Shown here piece by piece: positions 35,939-44,086 of a DNA stretch of 64,000 bases. The notes under the pieces are model-generated. The model searched no databases. It had not been told where the DNA came from and worked only from the letters and a program-made list of their open reading frames with translations. Source of the stretch: JBEIGE01 sp040382055 (GTDB lineage Bacteria; Pseudomonadota; Gammaproteobacteria; Burkholderiales; Burkholderiaceae_C). The stretch's first letter is position 1; the number at the start of each line of letters is the position of its first letter. The DNA lies in assembly GCA_040382055.1 (NCBI GenBank), contig JBEIGE010000018.1, positions 6,388 to 70,387 on the forward strand, in the 5' to 3' direction. The position numbers were made by a program, and so were the translations under genes.

Positions 35939-36366
35939 GATTGATTGTCCTTCTAGAAGTTGATTAATCACCAGTGAAGATCTGCTTCTTCCCCAGTGAT
36001 GCGGATGCTACTGGAGAAAATAGTGATTTCAAAGAGAAAAGCGGTTTATTTCACTCTTGAATGTTGTTTTTTTCATTTTTGAGGCCCTGTTGTTTTTCTC
36101 GTCCAGACGCACTTCAACCGCGGTCATGCCTGTCTGTTGTGAATGACAGCTTTTTCTGTCCGTTCTAAAGGTCCATTGTTGGTCTTTATATTCAGAAGTT
36201 TCGCCCCTTCGATTTATCTTATGCATAGACAACTTCATAAAAAATTGTTTCGCATTAAGAAAAATCAACTTTTGGTTTCTCATTGATTGATATCGGATTA
36301 AGAATTTATATTTTGTAATACGGAATAACACATCTAAGTTGTTGAATTTGTTAGACTAAAAATAAC
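35939..36366. other. AT-rich intergenic region between SWIB gene and aceA
   Basis: About 430 bp of unusually AT-rich DNA between divergent genes. It must hold the promoter of the SWIB gene and upstream promoter elements of aceA. A 100-codon minus-strand frame (36029-36331) exists but has no ribosome-binding site, unlikely composition and no recognisable domain, so I do not call it a gene. Confidence 0.5.
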
Positions 36367-36408
36367 TCTTATATAAGACATAAGACAAAGGTTTACTCTT
36401 ATATAAGA
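36367..36408. promoter_or_regulatory. Twin palindromic operator-like sites upstream of aceA
   Basis: The perfect 12-bp palindrome TCTTATATAAGA occurs at 36367-36378 and again at 36397-36408, exactly 30 bp apart, about three helical turns. Both copies have AC before them and C after. A half-site CATAAGAC lies between them (36379 onward). The pair sits 78 bp before the aceA start. The arrangement is what two cooperating dimers of a dimeric regulator would use; the regulator is unknown. Confidence 0.65.
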
Positions 36409-36485
36409 CTATGATTCATACATCGGTTGACGGGATTCCACACATCTGTCGCCCGACCTTTCTCAACCAATTTAAGGAGTTAAAC

Positions 36486-37802
36486 ATGCCAAACATCATC
36501 GAACAGCTCAGCCGCGAACAGCAGATCGCTGCTTTGGAGAACGACTGGGCCACCAATCCGCGCTGGAAAGGCATCAAGCGCGGCTACAGCGCTGCGGATG
36601 TAGTGCGTCTGCGTGGATCATTCCCGATTGAATACACCCTGGCCCGTCGGGGTTCGGAAAAGCTTTGGGACTTGTTGCATACAGAGCCTTACGTGAATAC
36701 TCTGGGTGCACTTACCGGAGGTCAAGCCATGCAGCAGGTCAAGGCCGGCGTGAAAGCCATCTACCTGTCGGGCTGGCAGGTGGCTGCTGACAACAACACC
36801 TATTCCAGCATGTACCCCGATCAGTCGCTCTACCCGGTGGACTCGGTGCCCAAGGTTGTTGAGACCATTAACAACACCTTTCGTCGTGCCGATGAAATTC
36901 AGCATTCCAAAGGTATCGATGCAGGCGATGAGGGTTACATCGATTACTTTGCCCCCATCGTGGCTGATGCAGAAGCAGGCTTTGGTGGCGTGCTGAATGC
37001 TTTTGAACTCATGAAGTCCATGATCAAAGCGGGCGCTGGCGCTGTGCACTGGGAAGATCAATTGGCTTCTGTGAAGAAGTGCGGCCATATGGGCGGCAAA
37101 GTACTGTTGCCTACACGAGAGGCTTGCCAGAAACTGATAGCCGCTCGTATGGCGGCGGATGTTTGCGGCGTGCCTACGCTCGTCATCGCCCGAACCGACG
37201 CAGAAGCCGCGGACTTGCTGACCTCTGATTACGACGAAATCGACAAGCCTTTCCTGACGGGCGAGCGTACTTCTGAGGGTTTCTACAAAACCCGAAAGGG
37301 AATGGACCAAGCGGTGGCACGCGCCAACGCTTATGCCCATTACGCTGACCTTGTGTGGTGCGAAACTGGTACGCCCGACCTGGACTTTGCGAAGAAATTC
37401 GCTGAAGCTGTTCACAAGGTTCACCCCGGCAAGATGCTGGCCTACAACTGCTCGCCTTCATTCAATTGGAAGAAAAATCTGGATGACGCAACAATAGCTA
37501 AGTTCCAGCGCGAACTCGGTGCGATGGGCTACAAATACCAGTTCATCACGCTCGCGGGTATTCACTCCATGTGGTACAACATGTACGATCTGAGCCAAGA
37601 CTACGTCAAGCGTGGCATGACGGCCTACATCGAGAAGGTGCAAGAACCCGAATTCGCAGCCCGGGACCGGGGCTACACCTTTGTTTCGCATCAACAGGAA
37701 GTTGGCACCGGCTACTTCGATGAAGTCACTACCGCCATTCAGGGCGGCAAGTCCAGCGTGACAGCGCTGACGGGCTCGACCGAAGAAGAGCAGTTCCACT
37801 AA
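36486..37802 (+). CDS. aceA: Isocitrate lyase
   Basis: Cleaves isocitrate to glyoxylate and succinate, the entry to the glyoxylate shunt for growth on acetate, fatty acids or stored PHB. 438 residues. ATG 36486 follows AAGGAG with 6 bases of spacing; an upstream in-frame ATG at 36411 overlaps the operator-like palindrome and has no ribosome-binding site. The catalytic cysteine is in KKCGHMGG (near residue 195); the substrate and metal region includes WEDQLASVKKCG, and YNCSPSFNWKKNL near residue 322 is the second signature. No malate synthase gene is adjacent. Monocistronic, with its own terminator. Confidence 0.97.
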   Translation: MPNIIEQLSREQQIAALENDWATNPRWKGIKRGYSAADVVRLRGSFPIEYTLARRGSEKLWDLLHTEPYVNTLGALTGGQAMQQVKAGVKAIYLSGWQVAADNNTYSSMYPDQSLYPVDSVPKVVETINNTFRRADEIQHSKGIDAGDEGYIDYFAPIVADAEAGFGGVLNAFELMKSMIKAGAGAVHWEDQLASVKKCGHMGGKVLLPTREACQKLIAARMAADVCGVPTLVIARTDAEAADLLTSDYDEIDKPFLTGERTSEGFYKTRKGMDQAVARANAYAHYADLVWCETGTPDLDFAKKFAEAVHKVHPGKMLAYNCSPSFNWKKNLDDATIAKFQRELGAMGYKYQFITLAGIHSMWYNMYDLSQDYVKRGMTAYIEKVQEPEFAARDRGYTFVSHQQEVGTGYFDEVTTAIQGGKSSVTALTGSTEEEQFH

Positions 37803-37825
37803 TCAGTCTGCTTTGCTCTCTGGTG

Positions 37826-37861
37826 AAAGCCGGGTTCCTGACATGGGGTCCGGCTTTTTTA
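37826..37861 (+). terminator. Intrinsic terminator of aceA
   Basis: Stem AAAGCCGG...TTCC against GGGG...CCGGCTTTT with one or two internal mismatches, followed by a run of T. It begins 23 bp after the aceA stop. Confidence 0.85.
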
Positions 37862-37949
37862 TTGCATTTCCTGATGAGGTGTGAATGCCTCCGCTATCTA
37901 TACTTGGAGTCACTGCCGTAGCTCTTTGAACACTTCATCCTTCCACAAT

Positions 37950-39275
37950 ATGAATGCAAGTCCCCGTTTCTTTCTGATTCGATTGATGATTGTTTCAATG
38001 GCTATTCTGATTGGCGGTTGCGCCCAGCAGCCCATGGCTTCTTCAGAAACTGCGCCAGTTGCAGCGGTGTGTCCAGCTGGGGTTCCTGACTTGGCTCGCT
38101 GCATGCGAGGTCAAGATTCTGCTGGTTCTCACTACCTTATTGTTATGCCTGCTAAGTGGAGCGGAATTCTGGTTGTTCATGCTCACGGAGGTCCCGTTTT
38201 GGGCGAGCCGAAGGCGTCTCGATCAGATGAAGATATCAAACGCTGGGCCATCACGGTTCGCGAAGGTCACGCCTGGGCTGGCTCGGTGTTTCGCCAGGGC
38301 GGCTTTGCAGTGACGACTTCTGCTGAAGACACCGAACGGGTCCGTCAAATCTTTATTGAACATGTTGCAAAACCTAAACTTACCTTGCTGCATGGACAAT
38401 CCTGGGGCGCCATGGTTGCAACTCGGGCCGCTGAGCTTTATCCAAAGTCCTGGGATGGCATGCTCTTGACCAGCGGAGTGGTCGCAGGTCCTGCGACCTA
38501 CGACTTCCGGCTTGACCTGAGGGTCATTTACCAGCACCTTTGCAACAACCACCCCAGATCGAGCGAGCCAGCCTACCCGCTTAACATTGGGCTGCCGAAC
38601 GGCTCCATGATGACCAGCGCAGACTTAAATGCACGGGTTGAAGAATGTCTCGGACTTGGTAAGCCTGCGGCCCAACGTACAACGGATCAACTGCTCAAAA
38701 TTCGCACAATTGTTGACGTCGTTCGCATCCCGGAAAATTCGATCCTTGGCCATCTCAACTGGGGAACCTTCACCTTGCGCGATGTTGTGCAAAAGTCAGG
38801 AGGCTCTAGTCCTTTTGGAAATGAAGGTGTGCGTTACATCGGGTCAGCAGATGACATGACCTTGAACTCAAATGTCTTGCGCTATCGTGCTGATAAGACG
38901 GCAGCGGCTCAATTTGCTCAAGATGTTGACCATTCTGGCAAGTTTTCGATGCCAGTGCTGAGTGCACATGGTATTGGCGACGCCACTGTTTTTGTGGAGA
39001 GTATGGACACTCTGCGCAGGAGAATGGACTCAGCTGGCAATGGTGCGCGTTTGGTGCAGGCCTTTGTCAATTCAACTGAGCACAGTTATTGGTCTGATGC
39101 TTCTTATCCACCACTGTTTGAAGCACTGATCAGCTGGGTTGAGCGTGGCGAGAAACCAACCCCTACCAGTATTTCTGCGCGTTGTAGGCAACTCAGCCCA
39201 AATACACTTTCCGAATGTCGATTCAATCCGGACTTTGTCCCCAGAGCGCTGGCTTCCAGAATCCCGGCACGGTAG
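37950..39275 (+). CDS. Alpha/beta-hydrolase lipoprotein
   Basis: 441-residue protein with a lipoprotein signal MNASPRFFLIRLMIVSMAILIGGC (written in blocks: hydrophobic IRLMIVSMAIL, lipobox IGGC), so probably membrane-anchored in the periplasm. The nucleophile elbow is GQSWG near residue 150, in a TLLHGQSWGAMVATRAAEL context. A likely acid is the Asp in SAHGIGDATVFVES and a likely catalytic His lies in NSTEHSYWSD. Substrate unknown; esterase or peptidase are both possible. ATG 37950 is preferred to a GTG at 37881 because the signal peptide begins there. Not part of an obvious operon. Confidence 0.75.
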   Translation: MNASPRFFLIRLMIVSMAILIGGCAQQPMASSETAPVAAVCPAGVPDLARCMRGQDSAGSHYLIVMPAKWSGILVVHAHGGPVLGEPKASRSDEDIKRWAITVREGHAWAGSVFRQGGFAVTTSAEDTERVRQIFIEHVAKPKLTLLHGQSWGAMVATRAAELYPKSWDGMLLTSGVVAGPATYDFRLDLRVIYQHLCNNHPRSSEPAYPLNIGLPNGSMMTSADLNARVEECLGLGKPAAQRTTDQLLKIRTIVDVVRIPENSILGHLNWGTFTLRDVVQKSGGSSPFGNEGVRYIGSADDMTLNSNVLRYRADKTAAAQFAQDVDHSGKFSMPVLSAHGIGDATVFVESMDTLRRRMDSAGNGARLVQAFVNSTEHSYWSDASYPPLFEALISWVERGEKPTPTSISARCRQLSPNTLSECRFNPDFVPRALASRIPAR

Positions 39276-39350
39276 TGAGTTCAGACCTTAAATCTCTGCG
39301 GTTAAAATTTATCAATCGGAATTTAGAAGAGCTAGAAAGGCAACCCGGTT

Positions 39351-39392
39351 ATGACACCGCGAACCACATCGGCAAAACCCCGAAGCGCATAA
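39351..39392 (+). CDS. Putative threonine-rich leader peptide of thrS
   Basis: Thirteen-codon frame MTPRTTSAKPRSA ending in TAA. Three of the first six codons are threonine (ACA 39354, ACC 39363, ACA 39366). GAAAGG lies ten bases upstream as a ribosome-binding site. It sits between the hydrolase gene and thrS, and its stop codon is placed so that a terminating ribosome would cover the proposed antiterminator strand at 39400-39411. This is the layout of a leader-peptide attenuator. Confidence 0.6.
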   Translation: MTPRTTSAKPRSA

Positions 39393-39399
39393 GCCGTGT

Positions 39400-39450
39400 G
39401 TCCGCCGGCTTTATGACCAAGCCTTTACCCATTTACAGTTAAGCGCGGAC
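39400..39450 (+). promoter_or_regulatory. Putative antiterminator pairing in the thrS leader
   Basis: GTCCGC (39400-39405) and GCTT (39408-39411) can pair with GCGGAC (39445-39450) and AAGC (39441-39444). That is ten base pairs with a two-base bulge (CG at 39406-39407). This would consume the whole 5' arm of the terminator at 39441-39465, making the two folds mutually exclusive. Confidence 0.55.
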
Positions 39451-39465
39451 CCTTCCGCGCTTTTT
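39441..39465 (+). terminator. Intrinsic terminator (attenuator) 20 bp before thrS
   Basis: Nine-base-pair perfect stem AAGCGCGGA / TCCGCGCTT with loop CCCT and T-rich tail. It lies between the leader peptide and thrS rather than directly after the upstream gene (stop at 39275), so it probably acts as an attenuator for thrS. Confidence 0.85.
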
Positions 39466-39485
39466 CTTTTACCGAAGTAAACCCC

Positions 39486-41435
39486 ATGATTCAAATCACA
39501 CTTCCTGACGGTTCACAACGTGAGTTTCCAGGCCCAGTCACGGTTGCTGATGTCGCTGCTTCTATCGGCGCGGGTCTGGCCAAGGCGGCGTTGGCAGGCA
39601 AAGTACGTGCGGCAACCGAAACTGCTGATCAGGCCAAGGTGGTTGACACGAGTTATCTGATCAAGGCCGACAGTGTGCTGTCCATCATCACGGCTAAGGA
39701 TGCTGATGGTTTGGAAGTTATTCGCCATTCCACTGCCCACTTGTTGGCTTACGCAGTCAAGGCGCTTTTCCCGGAGGCGCAAGTCACGATCGGCCCGGTG
39801 ATCGACCACGGTTTTTTTTATGACTTCTCTTACAAGCGACCCTTTACACCAGAGGATCTGCTGACTATTGAAAAGAAGATGTCTGAACTTGCGCTCAAGG
39901 ATGAGCCCGTTACCAGGCGAGTATTGCCCCGGGATGAAGCCGTGGCGTATTTCAAATCACTGGGCGAGCATTACAAGGCCGAGATCATTGCCAGCATTCC
40001 AGCCGGTGAGGATGTTTCCCTTTACCGTGAAGGTGATTTTGAAGATTTATGCCGGGGTCCCCACGTCCCCTCAACCGGAAAGCTCAAGCATTTCAAGCTG
40101 ATGAAAGTAGCCGGTGCTTATTGGCGCGGTGACCACCGAAATGAAATGTTGCAGCGAATCTACGGTACTGCTTGGGCAAGCAAAGACGATTTGCAGCAGC
40201 ATCTGACCATGCTCGAAGAAGCCGAGAAACGTGACCACCGCAAGCTCGGACGGGAACTGGATCTCTTCCACATCGACGATCACGCGCCAGGTCTGGTGTT
40301 TTGGCACCCCAAGGGTTGGACGGTCTGGCAGGGTGTTGAGCAGTACATGCGGCACGTATATCGCGACAACGGCTACCAGGAGGTCAAAGGCCCCCAGGTA
40401 ATCGACAAGACCTTGTGGGAGAAAACCGGACATTGGGACAAGTATCGGGACAATATGTTCATCACCGAGAGCGAAAAGCGGGACTATGCGCTCAAGCCCA
40501 TGAACTGCCCAGGCCACATTCTCATTTTCAAGCAGGGCATCAAAAGTTACCGTGATCTGCCGTTGCGCTACGGCGAATTCGGTCAGTGTCATCGCAACGA
40601 ACCCTCAGGTGGCCTGCACGGCATCATGCGCGTTCGCGGTTTCACGCAAGACGACGGACATATTTTCTGTACCGAAGACCAGATTCTTCAAGAGTGCGTT
40701 AACTTTACTGCCCTGCTGCAAAAGGTTTACACGGAATTTGGTTTTAAAGACATCATTTACAAGATTGCCACTCGACCCGCGCAGCGAATCGGCTCAGATG
40801 CCATCTGGGATAAAGCCGAAGATGCGCTCAAGCAAAGTTTGCTGGCTTCAGGGTGCGCTTTTGAAATCTCACCTGGAGAGGGCGCTTTTTACGGACCCAA
40901 GATTGAATACACCTTGAAAGACGCAATCGGTCGCCACTGGCAGTGCGGCACCATTCAGGTCGATTTCTCCATGCCTGAGCGTCTGGATGCCGAGTTTGTG
41001 GGAGAAGACGGTGCCCGCCATCGCCCGGTCATGCTTCATCGAGCCATCGTAGGTAGTCTGGAGCGATTCATTGGAATCTTGATCGAAGAACACGCTGGAG
41101 CCTTACCGACCTGGCTGGCACCTGTTCAGGTTGCTGTGCTGAATATTACCGACGCACAGGCCGATTATTGTCGTGAAATTGCGGAAAAATTGAGGAAATC
41201 TCTGCCAAATCAAGAGCTTAGGGTGATCACTGATCTGCGAAACGAGAAAATCACGCGTAAAATACGCGAGCATTCAATGCAAAAGCTTCCCTACATCCTG
41301 GTCCTTGGGGATAAGGAAAAGGAAGCCGGTGCCGTTGCAGTGCGCGCCCGGGGAAACCTTGACCTCGGTGTGATGTCTCTCGATGCTTTTGTGCAAAAAA
41401 TCGCAGCAGACATTACTCACAAGTCTGTCAGTTAG
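39486..41435 (+). CDS. thrS: Threonine-tRNA ligase
   Basis: Class II synthetase that charges tRNA-Thr. 649 residues, full length: TGS domain (residues 1-61, IQITLPDGSQREFPGPVTVADVA), editing domain (about 62-225, with HSTAHLLAYAVKALFP carrying the HxxxH zinc/editing residues), the catalytic core with motif 2 (FGQCHRNEPSGGLHGIMRVRGF, blocks CHRNEPSG and MRVRGF) and motif 3 (HRAIVGSLERFIGIL), and the C-terminal anticodon-binding domain. The zinc cysteine lies in MNCPGHILIF near residue 339. First gene of the thrS-infC-rpmI-rplT-pheST-ihfA block. Confidence 0.98.
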   Translation: MIQITLPDGSQREFPGPVTVADVAASIGAGLAKAALAGKVRAATETADQAKVVDTSYLIKADSVLSIITAKDADGLEVIRHSTAHLLAYAVKALFPEAQVTIGPVIDHGFFYDFSYKRPFTPEDLLTIEKKMSELALKDEPVTRRVLPRDEAVAYFKSLGEHYKAEIIASIPAGEDVSLYREGDFEDLCRGPHVPSTGKLKHFKLMKVAGAYWRGDHRNEMLQRIYGTAWASKDDLQQHLTMLEEAEKRDHRKLGRELDLFHIDDHAPGLVFWHPKGWTVWQGVEQYMRHVYRDNGYQEVKGPQVIDKTLWEKTGHWDKYRDNMFITESEKRDYALKPMNCPGHILIFKQGIKSYRDLPLRYGEFGQCHRNEPSGGLHGIMRVRGFTQDDGHIFCTEDQILQECVNFTALLQKVYTEFGFKDIIYKIATRPAQRIGSDAIWDKAEDALKQSLLASGCAFEISPGEGAFYGPKIEYTLKDAIGRHWQCGTIQVDFSMPERLDAEFVGEDGARHRPVMLHRAIVGSLERFIGILIEEHAGALPTWLAPVQVAVLNITDAQADYCREIAEKLRKSLPNQELRVITDLRNEKITRKIREHSMQKLPYILVLGDKEKEAGAVAVRARGNLDLGVMSLDAFVQKIAADITHKSVS

Positions 41436-41524
41436 GCTTTTAATGAAGCTTTACGCAGCTTGTCCGCGTGCACGCTGCGGTCTTAGCTACTTAATTTGTA
41501 GCGTATTTTGTGAAGGATTTAACC

Positions 41525-42121
41525 ATCGCTACTGAAATTCGAGATCGTCGCCAACGCGAAGAACGTAAACATCGCCTGAACCGGGAAATCATGGCCCCGG
41601 AAGTTCGACTCTCCGGTCCCGACAACGAGCCCCTTGGAGTGGTGAGTTTGATGGAAGCCTTGCGACAAGCAGGCGAACTGGATGTGGATCTGGTTGAAAT
41701 TGCTGCTACGGCGAATCCGCCGGTCTGTCGGTTGATGGATTACGGCAAATTCAAGTACCAGGAGCAAAAGAAGGCGGCGGACGCGAAGTCCAAACAAAAG
41801 GTTATCGAGGTCAAGGAAATCAAATTCCGACCCGGTACCGACGACGGGGATTACAACATCAAGTTACGCAATATCAAGCGTTTTCTGGATGACGGTGACA
41901 AGTGCAAGATCACCTTGCGCTTCAGGGGTCGTGAGATCACGCACCAAGAGATTGGTTTGGCATTGCTTAATCGCATGCGGGACGATCTGGCGGATTTGAT
42001 TATTGTTGAGCAGTTTCCCAAGCTCGAAGGCCGGCAAATGGTCATGATGATCGCGCCAGGCAAGAAGAAAAGCGGTGGTGGTGGCAGTGTTGCTGCCAAA
42101 CCTGCTGCTGAGACTGCATAA
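41525..42121 (+). CDS. infC: Translation initiation factor IF-3, probable AUC start
   Basis: IF-3 prevents premature subunit joining and proofreads start codons. The protein reads ATEIRDRRQREERKHRLNREIM from just after the start, then RLMDYGKFKYQEQKK (end of the N-domain and linker) and a C-domain with IKFRPGTDDGDYNIKLRN and KLEGRQMVMMIAPGKK. No ATG fits. AAGGAT at 41513-41518 is spaced six bases from ATC at 41525, so AUC is the best start (198 residues). A GTG at 41510 would place the Shine-Dalgarno inside the gene. Rare start codons on infC are the known basis of IF-3 autoregulation in E. coli (AUU). Confidence 0.9.
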   Translation: MATEIRDRRQREERKHRLNREIMAPEVRLSGPDNEPLGVVSLMEALRQAGELDVDLVEIAATANPPVCRLMDYGKFKYQEQKKAADAKSKQKVIEVKEIKFRPGTDDGDYNIKLRNIKRFLDDGDKCKITLRFRGREITHQEIGLALLNRMRDDLADLIIVEQFPKLEGRQMVMMIAPGKKKSGGGGSVAAKPAAETA

Positions 42122-42174
42122 TTTTTTCAGTAAGTTTTTGACTTATTGAAAATGAAAGGTGTGAGCTAACACTG

Positions 42175-42248
42175 TCCACGCAAGTGGAAAGTAGGTAACT
42201 CGCATCACAAGTGGCTCGGGGCCAACAAGGCTGGAATAGGTTTTCCAG
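42175..42248 (+). promoter_or_regulatory. Structured leader upstream of rpmI, possible L20 control site
   Basis: In the 162-base gap between infC and rpmI two hairpins are visible: TCCAC/GTGGA capped by a GCAA (GNRA) tetraloop at 42175-42188, and CTGGAA/TTCCAG with a six-base loop at 42231-42248. The second ends 23 bases before the ribosome-binding site of rpmI. In E. coli, L20 represses translation of this operon through a folded leader; whether this RNA does the same is inference. Confidence 0.4.
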
Positions 42249-42283
42249 ACGCCTCACGAGCACAACGTAGAAGGAGCATGAAG

Positions 42284-42487
42284 ATGCCCAAAATGAAGAC
42301 CAAGAGCGCAGCGAAAAAACGCTTTCGCGTTCGTCCCGGTGGAACCGTTAAGCGCGGTCAAGCTTTCAAACGTCACATCTTGACCAAGAAAACCACCAAA
42401 AATAAACGCCATTTGCGCGGACCAACCGGTGTTCATGAGACCAATATGGGTCACATGGCACAGATGTTGCCCGGCATGGGTATTTAA
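42284..42487 (+). CDS. rpmI: Ribosomal protein bL35
   Basis: 67-residue basic protein of the large subunit. It starts MPKMKTKSAAKKRFRVRPGG, the diagnostic bL35 N-terminus, and carries TKNKRHLRGP. ATG 42284 sits seven bases after AAGGAG; the ATG at 42278 is too close to that site. Cotranscribed with rplT, 25 bp downstream. Confidence 0.97.
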   Translation: MPKMKTKSAAKKRFRVRPGGTVKRGQAFKRHILTKKTTKNKRHLRGPTGVHETNMGHMAQMLPGMGI

Positions 42488-42512
42488 TTAACGACGAACA
42501 AGGAGTAATCAC

Positions 42513-42872
42513 ATGCCTCGCGTCAAACGTGGTGTAACGGCTCGCGCCCGCCACAAAAAAGTTCTTGCCCTTGCAAAAGGTTTCCGTGGTCGTCGCGGTA
42601 ATGTCTTCCGTATTGCTAAAGAAGCGGTAATGAAGGCTGGGCAATATGCCTACCGTGACCGCCGTACCAAAAAACGTGTTTTCCGCCAGTTGTGGATTGC
42701 CCGTATCAACGCTGCTGCGCGTCAATGCGGGCTGACATACAGCCAGTTTGCTAACGGCCTGAAGAAAGCCAATATTGAGATCGACCGCAAGGTCTTGTCC
42801 GATATTGCCATTCACGATATGGCCGCTTTTGCCGGAATCGTGGAGCAAGTCAAGGCCAAGCTTGCTGCTTGA
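42513..42872 (+). CDS. rplT: Ribosomal protein bL20
   Basis: 119-residue 23S rRNA-binding protein needed for large-subunit assembly; in E. coli it also autoregulates this operon. It starts MPRVKRGVTARARHKKVLAL, with GFRGRRGNVFRIAKEAVMKAG and RQLWIARINAAARQCGLTYS, all hallmark blocks. AAGGAG precedes the ATG by seven bases. Followed by a terminator-like hairpin before pheS. Confidence 0.98.
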   Translation: MPRVKRGVTARARHKKVLALAKGFRGRRGNVFRIAKEAVMKAGQYAYRDRRTKKRVFRQLWIARINAAARQCGLTYSQFANGLKKANIEIDRKVLSDIAIHDMAAFAGIVEQVKAKLAA

Positions 42873-42920
42873 CTTTCATGTCCGATTGTTACTGATTTAA
42901 TAGCTATCGAACCACTGAAC

Positions 42921-42957
42921 AAAAGGGCTGGAGCTAGTCATTAGCTTTAGCCCTTTT
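42921..42957 (+). terminator. Terminator-like hairpin between rplT and pheS
   Basis: Stem AAAAGGGCTGGAGCTA / TAGCTTTAGCCCTTTT with one mismatched position, loop GTCAT, and a T run. It lies 48 bp after rplT and 29 bp before pheS. No phenylalanine-rich leader peptide is visible in front of it, so it may simply attenuate read-through. Confidence 0.75.
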
Positions 42958-42985
42958 TAATTCCCTGGAATTTACGGATACGAAC

Positions 42986-44038
42986 ATGAACGAGTTGGAT
43001 GGTCTGCTAGACCGGGCGAAAGCTTCTTTTTCGCAAGCCAGGACCCCGGCTGAACTGGAGAACGCCAAGGCACTTTTCCTGGGTAAGTCAGGCAGCATTA
43101 CCGAGCTCATGAAGGGCATGTCGACTTTGAGTGTTGACGAGAAAAAGTTGCGTGGTGCGGCTATCAACCAGGTCAAGCAAGCCATCGAGGCTGAGCTCAA
43201 CGTTTGCAGGCAGGCGTTGCAGGACCAAGAGTTACACAGGCAACTCCAGTCTGAAGCCCTCGACGTGACCTTGCCGGGGCGACAGCGAGGGCAGGGAGGT
43301 TTACACCCTGTGTCTTTAACGCTGGAGCGGATTGAGGCTATCTTTGGTTCCATGGGATTCGAAGTGGCCCAGGGCCCCGAAATTGAGACTGACTGGTTCA
43401 ACTTCACAGCATTGAATACGCCTGAAGATCATCCTGCGCGTTCCATGCATGACACCTTCTATGTTGAAGGCGGTTCTGACAACGCCCCCAATCTTTTGCG
43501 CACGCACACCAGCCCCATGCAAATTCGACATGCGGTTCAGCATGTCAAAAGGCATGCAGAACAAATCAATGCCGGTAAGGGAATGCCTGAGATTCGTGTC
43601 ATAGCGCCGGGCCGCACTTACCGGGTCGATAGTGATGCCACCCATTCGCCCATGTTTCACCAGTGCGAAGGTTTGTGGGTGGGTGAGAACGTCAGTTTCA
43701 AGGATCTCAAATTTGTTTTTACTGATTTTTGTCGTACCTTCTTCGAGAGTGATGATCTGGTGCTGCGTTTCCGACCCAGCTTTTTCCCGTTTACCGAACC
43801 CAGTGCTGAAATAGATATTCAGTTTTCAAGCGGTCCTTTAGCTGGGCGCTGGCTCGAGGTGGCCGGGTCGGGCCAAGTACACCCGAATGTGATTCGCAAT
43901 ATGGGGCTTAACCCCGAAACATACATTGGCTTTGCCTTTGGCATGGGGCCCGATCGGTTGACCATGCTGCGCTACGGCATTAACGACTTGCGCTTGTTCT
44001 TTGATGGCGATATTCGGTTTTTGTCGCAATTTCAATGA
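42986..44038 (+). CDS. pheS: Phenylalanine-tRNA ligase alpha subunit
   Basis: Catalytic subunit of the (alpha-beta)2 synthetase for tRNA-Phe. 350 residues. The N-terminal coiled coil covers about residues 1-85. Class II motif 2 region is PEIRVIAPGRTYRVDSDATHSPMFHQCEGL (blocks PGRTYRVD and THSPMFHQCEG, near residues 206-230), and motif 3 lies in FGMGPDRLTMLRYGI near 317. FFPFTEPSAEID near residue 273 is the substrate region. Followed by pheT after 48 bp. Confidence 0.97.
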   Translation: MNELDGLLDRAKASFSQARTPAELENAKALFLGKSGSITELMKGMSTLSVDEKKLRGAAINQVKQAIEAELNVCRQALQDQELHRQLQSEALDVTLPGRQRGQGGLHPVSLTLERIEAIFGSMGFEVAQGPEIETDWFNFTALNTPEDHPARSMHDTFYVEGGSDNAPNLLRTHTSPMQIRHAVQHVKRHAEQINAGKGMPEIRVIAPGRTYRVDSDATHSPMFHQCEGLWVGENVSFKDLKFVFTDFCRTFFESDDLVLRFRPSFFPFTEPSAEIDIQFSSGPLAGRWLEVAGSGQVHPNVIRNMGLNPETYIGFAFGMGPDRLTMLRYGINDLRLFFDGDIRFLSQFQ

Positions 44039-44086
44039 CCCCCATTAACCTTGAGCAACGCTTAGTGCACCTCACAGAAGAGCGAC

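Noticed and set aside
36029..36331. 100-codon minus-strand frame in the AT-rich aceA upstream region
   Set aside because: No ribosome-binding site or recognisable domain, and its composition follows the AT-rich DNA.
42873..42985. Phenylalanine attenuator before pheS, by analogy with pheM
   Set aside because: A terminator-like hairpin exists, but no short frame with repeated Phe codons precedes it.
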